Positions 62,521-64,000 of a stretch of DNA of 64,000 bases are shown here, in pieces. The number at the start of each line of letters is the position of its first letter. Positions within the stretch are counted from its first letter, which is position 1. A model generated the notes under the pieces. The model was not told where the DNA came from and did not search any database. It saw only the letters and a program-made list of their open reading frames with translations. Source of the DNA: Aristolochia californica. Taxonomy: Eukaryota; Streptophyta; Magnoliopsida; Piperales; Aristolochiaceae. The position numbers were made by a program, and so were the translations under genes. The stretch spans positions 29,028,295 to 29,092,294 of the forward strand of contig JARWKL010000001.1 in assembly GCA_029961685.1 (NCBI GenBank), read 5' to 3'.

Positions 62521-64000
62521 TTTAGTTTTTATATATCAGGTTCAACAATCGTTGGGAAAAGGGGGAGCGAGGGATTTTTAACTGAGTGTTGATTCCTTAT
62601 CCATAAGTCATTCCCTACAAAAATATATCCCGTAACGCATGATAAATCACTTTACAATCATCTATGATCGTTAGGTCTACTTTTTGTAAATGGGCAAAAT
62701 AATGGCTTGTTTGACTCGGGTAAATATCTCACCATACATTCACTTGAGAATTTAATGTCATTCTCTTTAAAAGGTTTGGATCCATAAGTCATTTGTATCT
62801 TTAACATGTTTCAAGCATGCATATTCAATTTTTAAAACATATGTAGAAAAATCACTTTCTTATAAAATTCCGAGCTATTAGGGTTGAACTATGGGAATTA
62901 CCCAAACTAGGATAACAAAACTTTTGTATTCATTTGTGGTGTGTGAATAAAATTTATGTACTTACATTTATTTATTGCTTTAAATTATTTCCATACATAA
63001 ACTCTAAAATTTTCATTTTGTGGTAATCTATTTGCCTTTTTATCTCTTTTTCTTTTTTTTACGACATGAAGGGAAAGTGAAAACTCAAGTTTTTATTCTA
63101 GAAAAAAGTATACATAAAAAATGGAAATGCACAATGCAAAAATTTAGAGAGAGATACTTCCAAAAAGTGTCTATAATTTTTAGGGATTGTAAACTCTTTT
63201 TAGTTTTTTTTTATCAGGTTCTGCAATCGTCGGAAAAAGGGGGAGGCAGGGGATTTTTAACTGAGTCTTGACTCCCAATCCATAAGTCATTCTTTAAAAA
63301 AATATAGCCCATTACGCATGATAAATCAATTTAAAATCCATCTATGATCATTAGGTCAGCTTTTTGTAAATGGGCAAACTAATGGCTTGTTTGACTCGGG
63401 TAAATATTCCACTGCACGTTCACTTGAGAATTTAATATTCTTCTCTATAAAAGGTTTGGATCCAAAGGTCATTTGCATCTTTAACATGTTTCAATCATGC
63501 ATATCCATTTTTTAAAACATATGTAGAAAAATCTCTTTCTTATAAAATTCCGAGCTATTAGGGATGAACTAGTGGAATTAACAAAACTTGGAGAACAAAA
63601 CTTTTGTGTTCATTTGTGGTGTGTGAATAAATTTTCTTTCCTTAAATTTTTTTATTGTTTTAAATTCTTTCCAAACATAAAATCTAAAATTTTCATTTTG
63701 TTGTGATCTATTTGCCTTTTATCTCTTTTTTTTTTTGTTTACGAGAAGAAGGGAAAGTGGAAACTCAAGTTTTGATTTAAGAAAAAAGTATACACCTAAA
63801 AAGGAAATGCACAATGCACCAATGTAGAGTGAGATAATTCCAAAAAAGTGTCTGTAATTTTTGGGGATTGTAAACTCTTTTTAGTTTTAATATATCAGGT
63901 TCTGTAATCGTCGGGAAAAGGGGGAGGCAGGGGATTTTTAACTGAATGTTGACTCCCAATCCATAAGTCATTCCTTAATAAAATATAGCCCATTAAACAT

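Larger units (their letters stand above)
52536..64000. repeat. Satellite array, subfamily B
   Basis: Monomers start at 52536, 53212, 53889, (truncated, ~54555), 55076, 55758, 56431, 57102, 57777, 57980, 58538, 59214, 59890, 60565, 61239, 61907, 62566, 63244 and 63925, which is cut by the window end. B differs from A throughout. It has gagaatttaatgttattctc (A has gagcgtttg inserted), ggtcatttgcatc, catgtttcaagcatgc, aaaacatgtgtagaaaaatc, cttttatctcttttttttgtttacgagatg, gggaaagtgaaaactcaag, and aagtatacatctaaaatgg. Regular spacing is 668-682 bp. Copies look more diverged from one another than A copies do, and large deletions are more frequent. No gene, RNA or insert is visible. Confidence 0.95.

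Noticed and set aside
1..64000. CRISPR array or prokaryotic repeat locus
   Set aside because: The repeat is ~672 bp with no short direct repeats separated by unique spacers, no cas genes, and a plant-type LTR insert.

Overview
The whole 64 kb window is one tandem satellite DNA array, read through on a single strand with no inversion larger than a few bases. I see no credible protein-coding gene, rRNA, tRNA or CRISPR array. The monomer is about 672 bp and visibly AT-rich, and roughly 95 full or partial copies follow head to tail. I number monomers from the conserved purine-rich boundary (gggaaaaagggggaggcaggg); monomer 1 starts at base 1. The organism is a eukaryote and most likely a flowering plant. 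The only non-satellite insert is a TRIM-like LTR element whose primer-binding site (TGGTATCAGAGC) matches the 3' end of plant initiator methionine tRNA. I cannot name the species or match the satellite to a known family.

Layout: 1-9412 holds 14 regular monomers of subfamily A. 9413-11675 is scrambled: one composite monomer with two internal jumps, then a monomer interrupted by a 578 bp TRIM-like element (10384-10961, minus strand, three LTRs, perfect 5 bp target duplication CTCTT), then a second junction near 11096. 11676 to about 52264 is again subfamily A, with occasional short monomers (starts 15684, 36517, 37762, 49189). At about 52265, inside a monomer, the sequence switches to a second subfamily, B. 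B runs to the end of the window with a longer period (about 671-682 bp), a T-rich tract, more divergence between copies and three large deletion junctions (about 54553, 57886-57920, 58004).

Within A the monomers fall into variants that recur in a fixed order. A variant with one C missing in the phase 150 region ('type b', tatccaccgc instead of tatcccaccgc) sits every third monomer over long stretches (starts 35173, 37090, 39101, 41122, 43136), which is a higher-order repeat of about 2.0 kb. Larger block duplications are superimposed: about 11.1-17.4 kb with 23.2-30.9 kb, 17.0-20 with 39.1-42 kb, 27.1-29 with 33.8-35.8 kb, 37.8-40.4 with 49.8-52.3 kb, and 42.5-44.6 with 46.5-48.6 kb. This is the pattern expected from unequal exchange and local amplification.

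No genes act together here. The short open frames that recur once per monomer are the satellite itself translated, and frameshifts between variants break them. All similarity statements were made by eye, without alignment software.
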